Part shown: one piece after another, positions 1-10,815 of the stretch
How positions within the stretch are numbered: the first letter of the stretch is position 1
Layout of the letters: every line of letters begins with the position of its first letter
Source of the DNA: Cocos nucifera
Taxonomy: Eukaryota; Streptophyta; Magnoliopsida; Arecales; Arecaceae
Length of the DNA: 64,000 nt
Assembly (NCBI GenBank): GCA_006176705.1
Contig: QRFJ01005289.1
Span: 1 to 64,000 of the forward strand
Direction: 5' to 3'
Program-made: the position numbers and the translations under genes
The notes under the pieces: model-generated
What the model saw: only the letters and a program-made list of their open reading frames with translations
What the model was told of the DNA's origin: nothing
The model's database searches: none

Positions 1-1698
1 AGAGAGAGATTATCCTCCCAACGGCGAGCAACACAACCTATAGTCAAATCAGATCTAAATCTGATATGGTGGGAAATAAGATACCCCTGATTCCTCCTTA
101 GAGGGCGCCTTAAGACGCAGTAATAGTTTGATTCTTAGAAGAACTCTAATTGGAATCCAACAAAGGAGATGGAGTCCTTGTCCAACACAGGACTCCTAGC
201 GCCTCCTATTGGCTCACGCCACCCTTGGCTGTGCGCCTCTCCTTGCTCAGGTTTCCATGGCGAGGCGGGGGGACAGGCCCACCAGCTCTCCAATAGGTTG
301 GCATGACATGTGGTCAAAACTCAAAGGGTCAATTGGTCAATATGTTTGACCAGTCAAGGTAGACTTTTGACCAATGTCAAAGACCAAGAAATGGCAGGTG
401 ACCAAAAATGGTAGGTAATGTCTTACAAATAAGACAACCTATTCTGACTTGGACAACCTCCAATCAGACCATATGAAGGCCTCTGATTGAGCACAACTCT
501 TTTGGCTCAGACAGGACAACTTATTTATGATAGCAAAAGAACGTTAGGTTCAATCGAGTGCTAGCACGATTTCCTTGAACCTAATTGAATCTCATTCAGA
601 TCAATTGAACTAGATCAGTTTAGTTGATGATCACCAAATTCAAACCCTTGTTTGTGTGACCCAGTTAGGTTCAGTTCTGTATGGTAATGGGATATGTCAT
701 AATCTCTATCATCGACATCATCGAAACTCCTTTCGATGGATCAGAACTCTTCTGATTCGAACAGCTAGAATGATCGATCATCTAAATCATTCTAATTGCT
801 TCCAAAATCCACTAGTGACACCTAGTAGTATATGGTGGCAACCATCAGAGCTGAATGCGAACCTCTTGGTGCAGCTACCTGTGATTCAGTCTTCTATCTT
901 GAGCCCCGCTCAGATTAGGGTTAAGGTGAACTCGTCAAACCTAGTCTCTAATCATTGATGTTAATCATTCGACTTCGAGTCCAATGTGAAAATCTAAATA
1001 GAAACTCTTTTCTATTATTTCACTCTACCATGGCCATAGATTCTGGACTTGATTCTCATGATCATCATAGGGCTACTCCTCTACCACCGAGGTAGATAGA
1101 TTCCATCTTGATGCAATCCAGTTCCTCACAATGAACATGTCATAGCCACCATACACCTCAGGTTTCCATATGGCTAGAGAGACTGAGTAATGGTGTAGTC
1201 AAACTATAACACCTCTCAAGGTGAACTACCGATGCATCTCAGGTCAAAGAACCAGACACACTACTGCAGCATCGAGTCAGTCATTGATGAGAAGGTAGAC
1301 TCCCTAATGACTACTCGAGGTGGTCACGCTCAGTGCCCTCGTTCTCTAACGAGTATCTATACTCTCGCTCCGGTGTCTCCACACCATAGACTCAAGACTC
1401 ATCTACTAAAGAGAAGCGATTGTACACCAACCTTCCGGATCAATCACCATCCTTGTGATGATCCTATGGTCAGGAGCAATTTATGAGTTAATAATGATTA
1501 TTCATGTCTTAAATTTTCAACTCTTGAAAATATGAATTATCATTACCATTAACTCAAAGGATGTATCACAGACACTAAATACACATATGTGATAGAAAAT
1601 AACCCATTTATTGATTTTGGTCAAAATTACAATTTTGCCCCTAGAGGTGTATTACAAGTGTCAGCCAATTCTGGCTTCTAGCGCACATATATCTAACA
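1..1698 (-). repeat. Copia LTR fragment, D family (LTR1)
   Basis: Long terminal repeat of a Ty1/copia element, read on the minus strand. It aligns by eye with the D element LTR at about 62040-63774, in the same orientation, and ends at the same terminal bases (plus-strand ...ATCTAACA, that is TGTTAGAT on the minus strand). The other end lies outside the window. No polypurine tract or pol sequence follows 1698, so this is the outer end of a 5' LTR or a solo LTR, not a 3' LTR. The open frames at 656-958 and 1232-1486 recur in the D copy because the LTR recurs; I do not regard them as genes. Confidence 0.85.
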
Positions 1699-2382
1699 GG
1701 TGGTAGAGGGGCAGCCCTATGATGATCATGAGAATCAAGTCCAGAAGACCATGGCCATGGCAGAGTGAAATAATAGAAAGAGTTTCTATTTAGATTTTCA
1801 CATCGAACTCGAATCGAATGATTACATCATATGACAGAAACTAGGGTTTGACGAGTTCACCTTAACCCTAATCTGATCGGAGCTCAAGATAGAAGAACTT
1901 AATCACACAGGTAGCTGCACCAAGAGGTTCACATTCAGCTCTGATGGGTTGCCACCATATACTGCTAGGTGTCACTGATAGATTTTGGGAGCAATTAGAA
2001 TGATTTAGATGATCGATCATTCTAGCTGTTCGAATCAGAAGAGTTCTGATCCATCGAAAGGAGTTTCGATGATGTCGATGATAGAGATCATGACATATCC
2101 TATTACCATACAGAATTGAACCTAACTAGGTCACACAAATAAGGGTTTAGATCTGGTGATCATTAATTGAACTAGTCTAGTTCAATTGATCTGAATGAGA
2201 TTCAATTAGGTTCAAGGAAATCGTGCTAGCACTCGATTGAACCTATCGTTCTTCTTTTACTATCATAAATAAGTTGTCCTGCCTGACCCAAAGGAGTTTG
2301 TGCTCAATCAGCGGCCTTCATATGGCTTGACTGGAGGTTGTCCAAGTCAGAAAAGGTTGTCTTATTTTGTAAGATATTACCT

Positions 2383-2754
2383 GCCATTTTTGGTCACCTA
2401 CCATTTCTTGTTCTTTGACTTTGGTCAAAAGTCTACCTTTGACTGGTGAAATGTTGACCATTGATACTTTGACTTTTGACCATATGTCGCACACCTATTG
2501 GTGAGCTGGTGGGGGCCTGTCCCCCTGCCAGAACTTGGCAAGGAAGAGGGTGCACGCCAAGTAATGTTGCCATTTTTGGTCACCTGCCATTTCTTGTTCT
2601 TTGACTTTGGTCAAAAGTCTACCTTTGACTGGTCAAATGTTGACCATTGATACTTTGACTTTTGACCACATGTCACACACCTATTGGAGAGCTGGTGGGG
2701 GCCTGTCCTCCTGCTAGAACCTGGCAAGGAAGAGGGCGCATGCCACCCTTGGCG
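2383..2754 (+). repeat. 186-base direct tandem duplication inside LTR2
   Basis: The stretch starting GCCATTTTTGGTCACC at 2383 begins again at 2569, giving a period of 186 bases. Both copies carry the same order of blocks: TTGACTTTGGTCAAAAG, a CCTATTGG block, and a GAGCTGGTGGGGGCCTGTCC block. Other LTRs of this family have a single copy at the corresponding place (about 62330-62500 in D), so the duplication is private to this copy. Confidence 0.85.
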
Positions 2755-2972
2755 TGTGCCAAGTTGGAGGCGCCTAGGAGTCCTTGTTGGACAAGGACTC
2801 CATCTCCTTTTTGGATTCCAATTAGAGTTCTCCTAAGAACCAACTTTGACTGGTCTTAGGCACCCTCTAAGGAGGAATCTAGGGGACTCTATTCCCACCA
2901 ATCAGATTTAGATCTAATTTCACAAAGAGTTCTGATTGGTTGGGAAGAAGAGGAGTTGGATCACACTTTGTC

Positions 2973-2980
2973 TATAAATA
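2973..2980 (+). promoter_or_regulatory. Probable LTR TATA box
   Basis: TATAAATA in the context TTGTCTATAAATAAGACC, about 570 bases before the LTR 3' end. It is the likely core promoter of LTR2. This is inferred from motif and position only; the D LTR carries a degraded version near 62065. Confidence 0.5.
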
Positions 2981-3548
2981 AGACCCTATGCCCAACTCAA
3001 ATTAAGTTTGAGAAATTCAAACCCCACGCCCCAAGACAACCTCTCCCCTCTTCCTCCATGCCAAATCACCTTCTCCCTCTCCTCTCCACATCCAAAAAGA
3101 GTTTTGGATTTTTGGTTGGTGCGATCTAGATCAAAGAAAGGTGAATGAAAGCTAGAAGGCTGCGCTGCTGCAAGGGACGACTGCTGATCTTCAAAAGGAG
3201 TTTTGAAGATCCTCCAGATCAGATCCAGATCTAATTTTTGAAGATGTTATAGAGAAGAAGAGGATCTCCAGATCTAGCCTGAGTGGATACCGATAGAGGC
3301 CAGGCACTTGCATGGCTATATCCAGAACCTTCCGCTACATACAGGATCATCAATGGGTAATTGGATTACCCAAATCAGGTAAATTAAATTTGATTTAATT
3401 TATCCTTATTTTATTTTATTAAAATAATAAGAATCAGATCAGAAACATCCTAGATCTGATACAGATCAAAGAGAAAAATTTTGAAATATATCTCTTGATC
3501 TGATCAGATCTGAATGAACCTAGATCGAGAAATCAGGATTTTCCTTCA

Positions 3549-4221
3549 GATGGTACCTGGCTTAAGACTCAAGTACCAGTTTCTTAGTTCTTCCTTCAGG
3601 TTAGATAGAAAAGCTTAGCACAAAATGACGTCCAGCATACCATGGAGCATCATCATCATCTGAATTGCCTTAAGGTAGTCAGTCAGATTAGAAGTCCCAT
3701 CGTAACTCTCGAACTAGGAGAGCTTGAAGTTCGATGAGATGGGCTCCTGCATGATCTTAGTAGAAAAGGAAGGATTGGTGCAGATGTCATCATGGTGGGC
3801 TCGGACAGCATGGCGAAGCTCCTCAATCCATCGATTCATGTTCTGAAGCTTTTGATCAAGAGCATCATCTCGACCATAGATCTCAGAGGACCGCTGACTA
3901 TAGATAGAGAGAGTCTCTTCTAGGAAAGAATCATGATCGAAGTAGGGGCTCCCTACTCTTTGCTTTTTGTTTCCAAGGGTAATGGGTCTGTTAACCCATG
4001 CTACCCTTCTAGGCACCGATTCTTGAAGCTCTAGCTGATGGTTTTCTAGCTAGATTATCATCGGAGGCTACTGCATGGTCTGCACCATTTCAATGAGGTC
4101 TCGAACCTACTATATCAGTAGGTTGAACTACTCTAGATCCACCATGGTTGTCAGTGGAGGAGGTGGAGGTGTCAGTGTTGGTGTTGAAGCAGAAAGGTTT
4201 GGCTCAGATCTGGCAGCGGAG
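3549..4221 (-). pseudogene. Ty3/gypsy gag relic of element G (main part)
   Basis: Minus-strand remains of a gypsy capsid polyprotein. The 3714-4016 frame has the charged region that precedes the retrotransposon gag domain in plant gypsy elements and ends near MQEPISSNFKLS. After a stop the same strand reads YDGTSNLTDYLKA, then MLHGMLDVILC, then LRNWYLSLKPGTI: the diagnostic capsid order (Y-DG...DH/DY, LHG..D.ILC, WY..L.PGTI). The frame breaks off at 3549 where LTR2 begins. The N-terminus is at 12119-12160, separated by the E1 insertion. Protease and pol are not in the window. Several stops make it non-functional. Confidence 0.8.
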
Positions 4222-4399
4222 TGTTGAACCTCCTAAGTGATTTTGATGATGATCGAATATTAAATCAAATGATTACTGATATATTTTATTTTAAGAGTTC
4301 CAATGTTACAAGAAAGAGAGCTCTTTGACCAAAATAAGGAAGACATTAAGTAAAAATTAATCAAAATTCAAATCTTCTTGTTCAAAGCAAAAATTCTCT

Positions 4400-4790
4400 C
4401 AAAATCACATTCGAGTAGTCTTTGAGACATCTCAGAATTTTTTTGAGAGCTCTCGAGTAGATTGGCATGCCCTAAGTGTTGTTCTTGCATGGTTTCAAGA
4501 GATCTTGAGAGAATCTCGAGAGCTCTCAGTCTCAGATGATAGAAACCTAGTTGTTGTGCCCTAAGAGCAAGAGATCTTGTAGGATTTCTAAGAGGTCTCA
4601 TGGTCCCTACGAGACGTCTCGTTCAGAACCGATTGGTCTCAGTCTCAGGTGAGTCATTTTTTTTCAGAAAGATGATTTTTCATGATACTGAAGATGAGAG
4701 CTCTCCTGTTCAAACCGAGAGGCCCCATAACTTGGCAAGATTTCTCAAGACAAATTGAGAGGTCTCGAGACTCGATGATAACTTTTTGAT
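4400..4790. repeat. Cluster of GAGAGC/TCTCGA palindromic motifs in E1 5' LTR
   Basis: Within about 390 bases the words GAGAGCTCTC, GAGAGGTCTC, GAGACGTCTC and TCTCGAGA recur many times, most being short perfect or near-perfect palindromes. The same cluster is in the 3' LTR (about 11000-11370), better preserved there, for example CGAGAGCTCTCGA near 11038. It lies several hundred bases upstream of the TATA box, a place where regulatory repeats would be expected. Confidence 0.7.
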
Positions 4791-5382
4791 GGAGCATTCC
4801 AGATCAGATTTTTTCGACTCCAATGGCTAGTTCCTGCTCTTCAATATTTGGATTTTGTTTTTTTTGAGCTCCAATCATCACCAGAAGAGAGGAATGCTAC
4901 AGACATAAATGGAAGAAGGCTTATTCATGATCAATCAAAGAAAAATGAGAGAAAAGAAAAACATGCTCTATTCTTGAATGAAACTTCCCATCCTCAATCA
5001 ATCTATTCTATCAAGCATTGAAGAATCCTTAAGTGCATTAACTTCATAGATTCAAAGAGGCTTTTAGTAAACTGCAAGGATAACTCTTCTGCTCATTTGA
5101 AGGGGCATTTTGAGCTAAAACATTTTCTTTCTCCTTTCTGTGTATTTGGTTTCAGCATGGGCTAAAACTTGGGTTTTGAGATTTTTTTCTTCTTTTGTTT
5201 AATCATATTGATTTATCTGATTCTTGTAAGGGATGTGGTTGATAAACCTAGGAAAAAATCAACTGGATTATTAGATAGTGAGCCTGAAAAAACTATCCAG
5301 CTATAATCTTTAGGAATTATAGTGAAATTCCCAAGAGTTTGCTTAGGGAGTGGACGTAGATATTGGGAGTGCACCAAACCAC

Positions 5383-5390
5383 TATAAAAT
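5383..5390 (+). promoter_or_regulatory. E1 5' LTR TATA box
   Basis: TATAAAAT in the context ACCACTATAAAATCC. The identical core ACCACTATAAAA is at 11973-11982 in the 3' LTR and at 24530-24540 in the LTR of F, which supports a shared core promoter. Confidence 0.6.
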
Positions 5391-5544
5391 CCTCTTGTTT
5401 GTGTGTGTGCTCTAGCTTGTGTCTTCTATTTTCTCTCATATTTGATTCACTCAGAATTTAATCTTTAATTACCGCACATATTTGTTTAAATTTTTGAAAA
5501 TCCAATTCACCCCCCTCTCTTGGGTTGTTCATCTAGGCAATAAT

Positions 5545-5557
5545 TGGTATCAGAGCC
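5545..5557 (+). other. E1 primer-binding site (initiator Met tRNA type)
   Basis: TGGTATCAGAGCC just inside the 5' LTR. It is the standard plant copia primer site, complementary to the 3' end of initiator methionine tRNA. Confidence 0.9.
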
Positions 5558-5603
5558 TTGGTTCTCTACTAATTGTTGATTTTATCAACTAGAGATAAAG
5601 ATC

Positions 5604-7204
5604 ATGTCAACCCAACTAGGAGGTTCACTTGCCAAAGGGCAATCCATAAATAGGCCACCTCTCTTCAATGGGTCTAACTATATCTATTGGAAAGCTCGTA
5701 TGCACATTTACATTCAAGTCCTTGACTATGATATACGGAGTGTCATTGTCAATGGTCCACACACTCACACAATCATTGTCAATGGCACATCCACTCCTAA
5801 GCCGAAGAAGGATTGGGATGAAATGGACAAGAAACTTGTCTAATTAAATGCCAAGATAATGAATGTACTCTATTATGTGCTTGATGCTAACACGTTTAAC
5901 CAAATCTCCACTTGTAATTTAGCAAAGAGAATTTGGGATAGGCTTAAGGTCATGCATGAAGAGACAAATCAAGTAAAAAAAAATAAAAACTAACATGCTA
6001 GTTCACCAATATGAGTTATTTAAAATGGACCCCATTGAATTTATCACTAGCATGTACACAAGATTCACTGATATCATAAATGATTTAAAAAGTTAAGGTA
6101 AAGTTTACACTAATAGTGAATTGGTGAGAAAGATTCTCAGGTCTTTGCCTAGAACATGGGAAGCCAAGATAATAGCCATCCAGAAGGCAAAACATCTAAA
6201 CACATTACATTTACAGGAGCTCATTGGATCCTTGATGACACATGAGCTAGCCATGAGTCGGCACAATGAGGAAGACAACAAGAAGAAGAAAATAATAGCA
6301 CTGAAATCTATGGTTACTGAAGAAGAAGATGATCTGTCCACTAATGAAGAAAATGATGAAGACATGGCCCTGGTGATCAAAAAATTCAAGAAATTTATGA
6401 AAAGAAAAAGACAAGGATTCAAGAAGAGGAGCTTCATTAGAGGAGAAGCCAGCAGGAAGAAAGAAAGAGAAAAAGAGAAGGATCAGTCCACTTACTATGA
6501 ATACAAAAATATAGGATATTTTAGGGCTGAATGTCCTTAGTTGAAGAAAGGACCAAAAAGAATAAAAAAGAAAGCCATGATAGCAACTTGGAGCGACAGT
6601 GATGAGTTAAACTCGGAGGAAGAAGACCAAAACAAAGCAAACTTGTATTTCATGGCACAAGATGATGAGGTATCCTCCACTCTTGATTCAAATTTTACCA
6701 TTGATGAACTTTAAGATGCTTTTTATGACTTAATGATAGATTTCAAAAAGATTAGCATAAAAAATGAAAGTCTTAAGAAAATGACTCAAACACTTTTGAA
6801 GGAAGAGGAAGAGGTAATTAGTGGCAACAATAAATTAAAAGAAGAGAACAAAGTCTAAAGGATGAATTGGATAAATTAAGGTCTTTAGTTGATAAATTCA
6901 CTTGTAGTTTAGAAAAACTGCAAATGATCTTAAATAATTAAAGATGAGTCTATGATAAAGCCAGACTAGGATATAAATCTAAAGACAAAACTAAATTTTT
7001 AAAAAATTTCTTTACTACACACACTTCAATTGACATCTCTCACATCACCTGCTTTAGATGTAAAAAGGTAGGACACAAAGCATTTGAATGTAATACTTCT
7101 AATTTCAATGAAAAAACTATTAAAAAGATTTGGGTTCCAAAAGAAACCATGTCTACTAACCATGAAGGACCCAAGAAGACTTGGGTACCTAAAACTATCA
7201 CTTG
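5604..7204 (+). pseudogene. E1 gag relic
   Basis: Copia capsid/nucleocapsid region. It starts at ATG 5604, 47 bases after the primer site. The N-terminus reads RPPLFNGSNYIYWKARM, the usual opening of Sirevirus-type gag, but a stop follows at about 5841 and a frameshift near 5980. The frame resumes at 6121-6540 with PRTWEAKIIAIQ and a lysine/glutamate-rich tail. A first knuckle is degraded (YYEYKNIGYFRAEC, cysteines replaced). A second one at 7050-7091 is intact: CFRCKKVGHKAFEC, the CX2CX4HX4C pattern. A coiled-coil-like acidic stretch lies between them. Confidence 0.8.
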
Positions 7205-7229
7205 ATTATTTGTGTAGGAATGCCTTGTA

Positions 7230-8320
7230 GCCCAAGGATCAAAAAGAGAGTGGTACTTAGCTAGCGGCTACTCAAGACATATGTCAGGTGATAAGCAACA
7301 ATTCGTCACCCTTGAAAGAAAGGATGGGGGAGTAGTCATCTTTGGCGATAACGACAAAGAGAAAATTATTGGCTATGGTAAAATTTATATTACCTCTACT
7401 ACTTTTATAGATAATGTATTGTTAGTTGATAACTTAAAACATAACTTGCTTAGTATTAGTCAACTTTCTGATAAAGATTTTAAAGTTTCTTTCAAATCTT
7501 CTTTGTGCAAAGTATCTAATTCCTTGGATGATAGTTTAAAATTCATTGAATTTAGGCGTGGCAACATCTACATGGTAAACCTTGATGAAATTGCCATGAA
7601 GAGTGGCCAATGCCTAGTTGCAATGAATGCTAATATAAAGAAAACTAGTTGGCCTTGGCACCATAGATTAGGTCATGCTAGCAAGCATACTCTTTATAAA
7701 TTGCATAATAAGGACTTAGTTAAGGGGCTACCAAAACTAGATTTAAAAATTGATCATGTTTGTGATGCTTGCAAATTTGAAAAACAAACTAGGAGGAAGT
7801 GATTTAAAAGAAAAAATCATTAGATTGAGTGAGGATTATTGAATTCCAACTGGAAAGAGAGAAAAGAGAAGAATTAGTGCACAGAATTGAGAGCTTTTAA
7901 AGAGAAATCATCTCCAACTTCATCCTCATCCTCTCAAGCATTTTTCGAAAGAAGATGAAGTATTTTCAATGTTTTCAAAGTTTTACAAAAAAATTATAAA
8001 TGAAAAAAAATCTACTATGGTATATATCCATAGTGATCATGGCATAGAATTTGAAAATAAACACTTTGAAGAATTTTGCAGTGAACATGGCATTGAACAT
8101 AATTTTTCTGCACCTAGAATCCCTCAACAAAATGGAGTTACTGAATGAAAGAATAGAACCTTAGTTGATATGGCCCATACCATATTGTGTGAAGGAAATC
8201 TATCCAAATATTTTTAGACTAAAGCCATTAACATAACATGTTACATCCTAAATAGAGTTTCTATTCATCCAATTTTAAAGAATACCCTCTGAGCTTTGGA
8301 AAGGAAAAAGACCTAACATT
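7230..8320 (+). pseudogene. E1 protease and integrase relic
   Basis: Protease active site is at 7251-7280: WYLASGYSRHM where copia proteases have WYLDSG.S.HM. The catalytic Asp codon is now GCT (Ala) at 7260-7262. The 7281-7802 frame carries the pre-integrase HHCC zinc region (WHHRLGH ... CDACKFEKQ). Between about 7803 and 7945 the expected start of the integrase core, with its first catalytic Asp, is replaced by unrelated sequence with stops. From about 7945 the core resumes (SDHGIEFENKHF, PQQNGVTE) and then decays. Confidence 0.8.
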
Positions 8321-8639
8321 AATTATTTTCATGTTTTTCATTACAAATGTTTTATTCATAGTAATGTTAAAGATAATCTAGGTAAATTCGATGCTAAGGC
8401 AGATGAGGGTATATTCCTCGGATATTTTATATCTAACAAAGCATATGGAGTTTTCAACAAACACTCTTTGTTTGTTGAAGAATTTATTCATATCATTTTT
8501 TATGAAGCTAACAACCAATCTTCGAGAAAAGAATATGTTTGATGATGATACAGGAATTCTCAAAGATGGAATGAAGGACCTAAACTTGAAGGACAAAAAT
8601 GTTCAAAATAAAGACAAATCTATAACAATCTTGGAATAA

Positions 8640-10335
8640 CGCCATGATGGTGAGAATGAAGCAACCGATGATCATAAGGATCTACCCAACGAGTGGAGGT
8701 ATGCACATAATCACCCAAAAGAATTGATATTAGGTGATCCTTCACAAGGGATAAGAACTAGATCCTCTTTTAAGGATACATTTGATTACCTTGCATTTAT
8801 TTCTCCAATAGAACCTAAAAACATAGAAGAAGCTGAACAAGACACTAATTGGATGCTAGCAATGCAAGATGAACTAAATCAATTTGAAAGAAACAATATA
8901 TGGACTCTTGTTAACAGACCCATTGACCATCCAATAATCGACACAAAATGGGTATTTAGGAATAAATTGGATGAACATGATAATGTTGTAAGAAATAAAG
9001 CTAGACTAGTTGCTAAGGGATATAATCAAGAAGAAAGAATTGACTTTAATGAAACATATGCATCTATAGCAAGATTAGAGGCAATTAGATTGTTACTTGC
9101 TTTTACTTGTTACACGAATTTTAAACTATTTCAAATGGATGTGAAAAGTGCCTTTTTGAATGGTTATATTGCTGAAGATGTTTTTGTAGAACAACCTCCT
9201 AGTTTTGAAAATCACTCACTTTTCAACCATGTGTATAAATTAAACAAAGCTCTTTATGGACTTAAGCAAGCACCTAGAGCATGGTATGAAAGATTGTGCA
9301 AATATTTACTACATAATAATTTTATTAGAGAAAGTGTTGACACCACTCTATTTAAAAAACAATAATAATGACCTTCTTATGGTTCAATTATATGTGGATG
9401 ACATCATATTTGGAGATACTAATAAAATTCTTTGTCAAGAGTTTGCTAAGTTGATGAAGGATGAATTCAAAATGAGCATGATGGGGGAGCTAAACTTCTT
9501 TCTTAGACTATAAATCAAACAATCAAAGGAAGGCATTTTCATCAGCCAAACAAAATACATCAAGGAGATGCTAAAGAAGTTTGGCATGAAAAATGGAAAA
9601 GAAATCGGCACTCCCATAAGCCCCTCATGCAAACTTGACAGCGACGAGAATGGTAAGAATGTGAATGAAAAGCTCTATAGAGGTATGATAGGATCCCTAC
9701 TTTATTTAACTGCAAGTAGACCTGATATATTGTTCAATATATGCATGTGTGCAAGATTTCAATCTAATCCTAAAGAATCTCACTTACTAGCTATTAAGAG
9801 AATTTTTTGATATTTGATTTACATATATAACTTAGAACTTTGGTACTCAAAATAATCCTCCATTGAATTGATTGGATACACTGATGTGGACTATGGAGGA
9901 TGTAGAATTGATAGAAAGAGTACCAATGGCATTTGCCAATTTCTAGGGTTGAATTTGATCTCTTGGTATAGCAAAAAGAAAAACTTTATAGCACTAACAA
10001 CGACTGAGGCCTAATATATTGCTACGGGGAGTAGCTGTACTCAAATACTTTAGATCAAGTAGCAACTCGAAGATTTTGGAATTAAGCAAAATAAAATTTT
10101 AATTAGATGTGACAACACTAGTGCCATAAACCTGATAAAAAATTTCATTCAACATTCAAGAACTAAACATATTGAAATTAGGCATCACTTCATTAAAGAT
10201 CATGTACAAAATAATAACATTGTGCTTGAATTTGTCACAACTAAAAATCAACTAGCTGACATTTTTACAAAACCTCTAAATAAAGATAGATTCTCAAAAA
10301 TCTAGGGTGAACTTGGTATTTGTAATCCTTTTTAA
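8640..10335 (+). pseudogene. E1 reverse transcriptase and RNase H relic
   Basis: Best-preserved coding stretch of E1. The 8724-9365 frame has the copia reverse transcriptase N-terminus (NNIWTLVNRP, TKWVFRNKLDE, RLVAKGYNQ, FQMDVKSAFLNG with the first catalytic Asp, LYGLKQAPRAWYE). A frameshift at about 9360 leads to the 9256-9513 frame with the YVDD box at 9391-9402. RNase H follows from 9568 (GSLLYLTASRPDI, IELIGYTDVDYGG, a degraded CDNTSAI block, FTKPLNKDRF). Stops occur at about 9511, 9808, 9853 and later. It would copy element RNA into DNA if intact. Confidence 0.88.
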
Positions 10336-10624
10336 TAATGCTTAGTCAACAAATCAGTAGACTATCTTAAAGGTTAGAAATTTTGGAGAAGGAGCAACAT
10401 AAAACATTAGCTCAAGTTGAACTATTCCTATCCGATAATGCCAAGATTGCATAGAGATCTCTAACTATGTAGTATTAAATCTTGAAATGGAATCAATCCT
10501 TTTTATATTCTTGCCTTCTTTATCTTTTTTATGATCCTTTCATTGTTGTGATTTTGATGATGATAAAAAGGACAGAAATATTACGAAAAAATATGCGAAT
10601 GTATAATGAATTCAAACTAAAATA

Positions 10625-10815
10625 CAAAAAAGGGAGTTTTTAGAAAATGAATTGTTTGAATTGATCAAATGCAAATCTTATTCACTTCATGATAGCATAC
10701 ATTAAGAGGGAGCTTCAGCACAAAATCTTTGCATTCATTAGATCATAACATTCATATTTCTTATAATCATTTTATGGATTGCTTAATGTTTTGTCACCAT
10801 CAAAAAGGGAAAATT
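10625..10815 (+). other. E1 multiple polypurine tracts before 3' LTR
   Basis: Three purine-rich tracts precede the 3' LTR: AAAAAAGGGAG near 10626, TAAGAGGGAG near 10704, and AAAAAGGGAAAA ending close to 10813. Multiple polypurine tracts are a published trait of Sireviruses. The last one would prime plus-strand synthesis. Confidence 0.6.

Larger units (their letters stand above)
1699..3548 (+). repeat. Copia LTR, D family, inverted, 5'-truncated (LTR2)
   Basis: Same LTR family as 1-1698 but in the opposite orientation: the first bases are the reverse complement of about 63090-63170. It ends with TTTTCCTTCA at 3548, the reverse complement of the TGAAAGGGAA that opens the D LTR at 61501. The beginning of the LTR is missing because LTR1 abuts an internal position, which implies LTR1 inserted into LTR2. 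The 3' end lands directly in the gypsy gag at 3549 with no primer-binding site, so LTR2 is the 3' end of an insertion into element G, or a solo LTR. Confidence 0.8.
4222..5542 (+). repeat. E1 5' LTR
   Basis: Starts TGTTGAACCTCC and matches 10816-12118 along its whole length. The 3' boundary is uncertain by about three bases (...CATCTAGGCAATA) because no clear CA end is seen. The primer site follows two to five bases later. Confidence 0.85.

Noticed and set aside
656..1486. Open frames (100 and 84 codons) that recur near the other end of the window, as if conserved genes
   Set aside because: They recur because the LTR recurs; the frames show no protein family and differ in length between copies.
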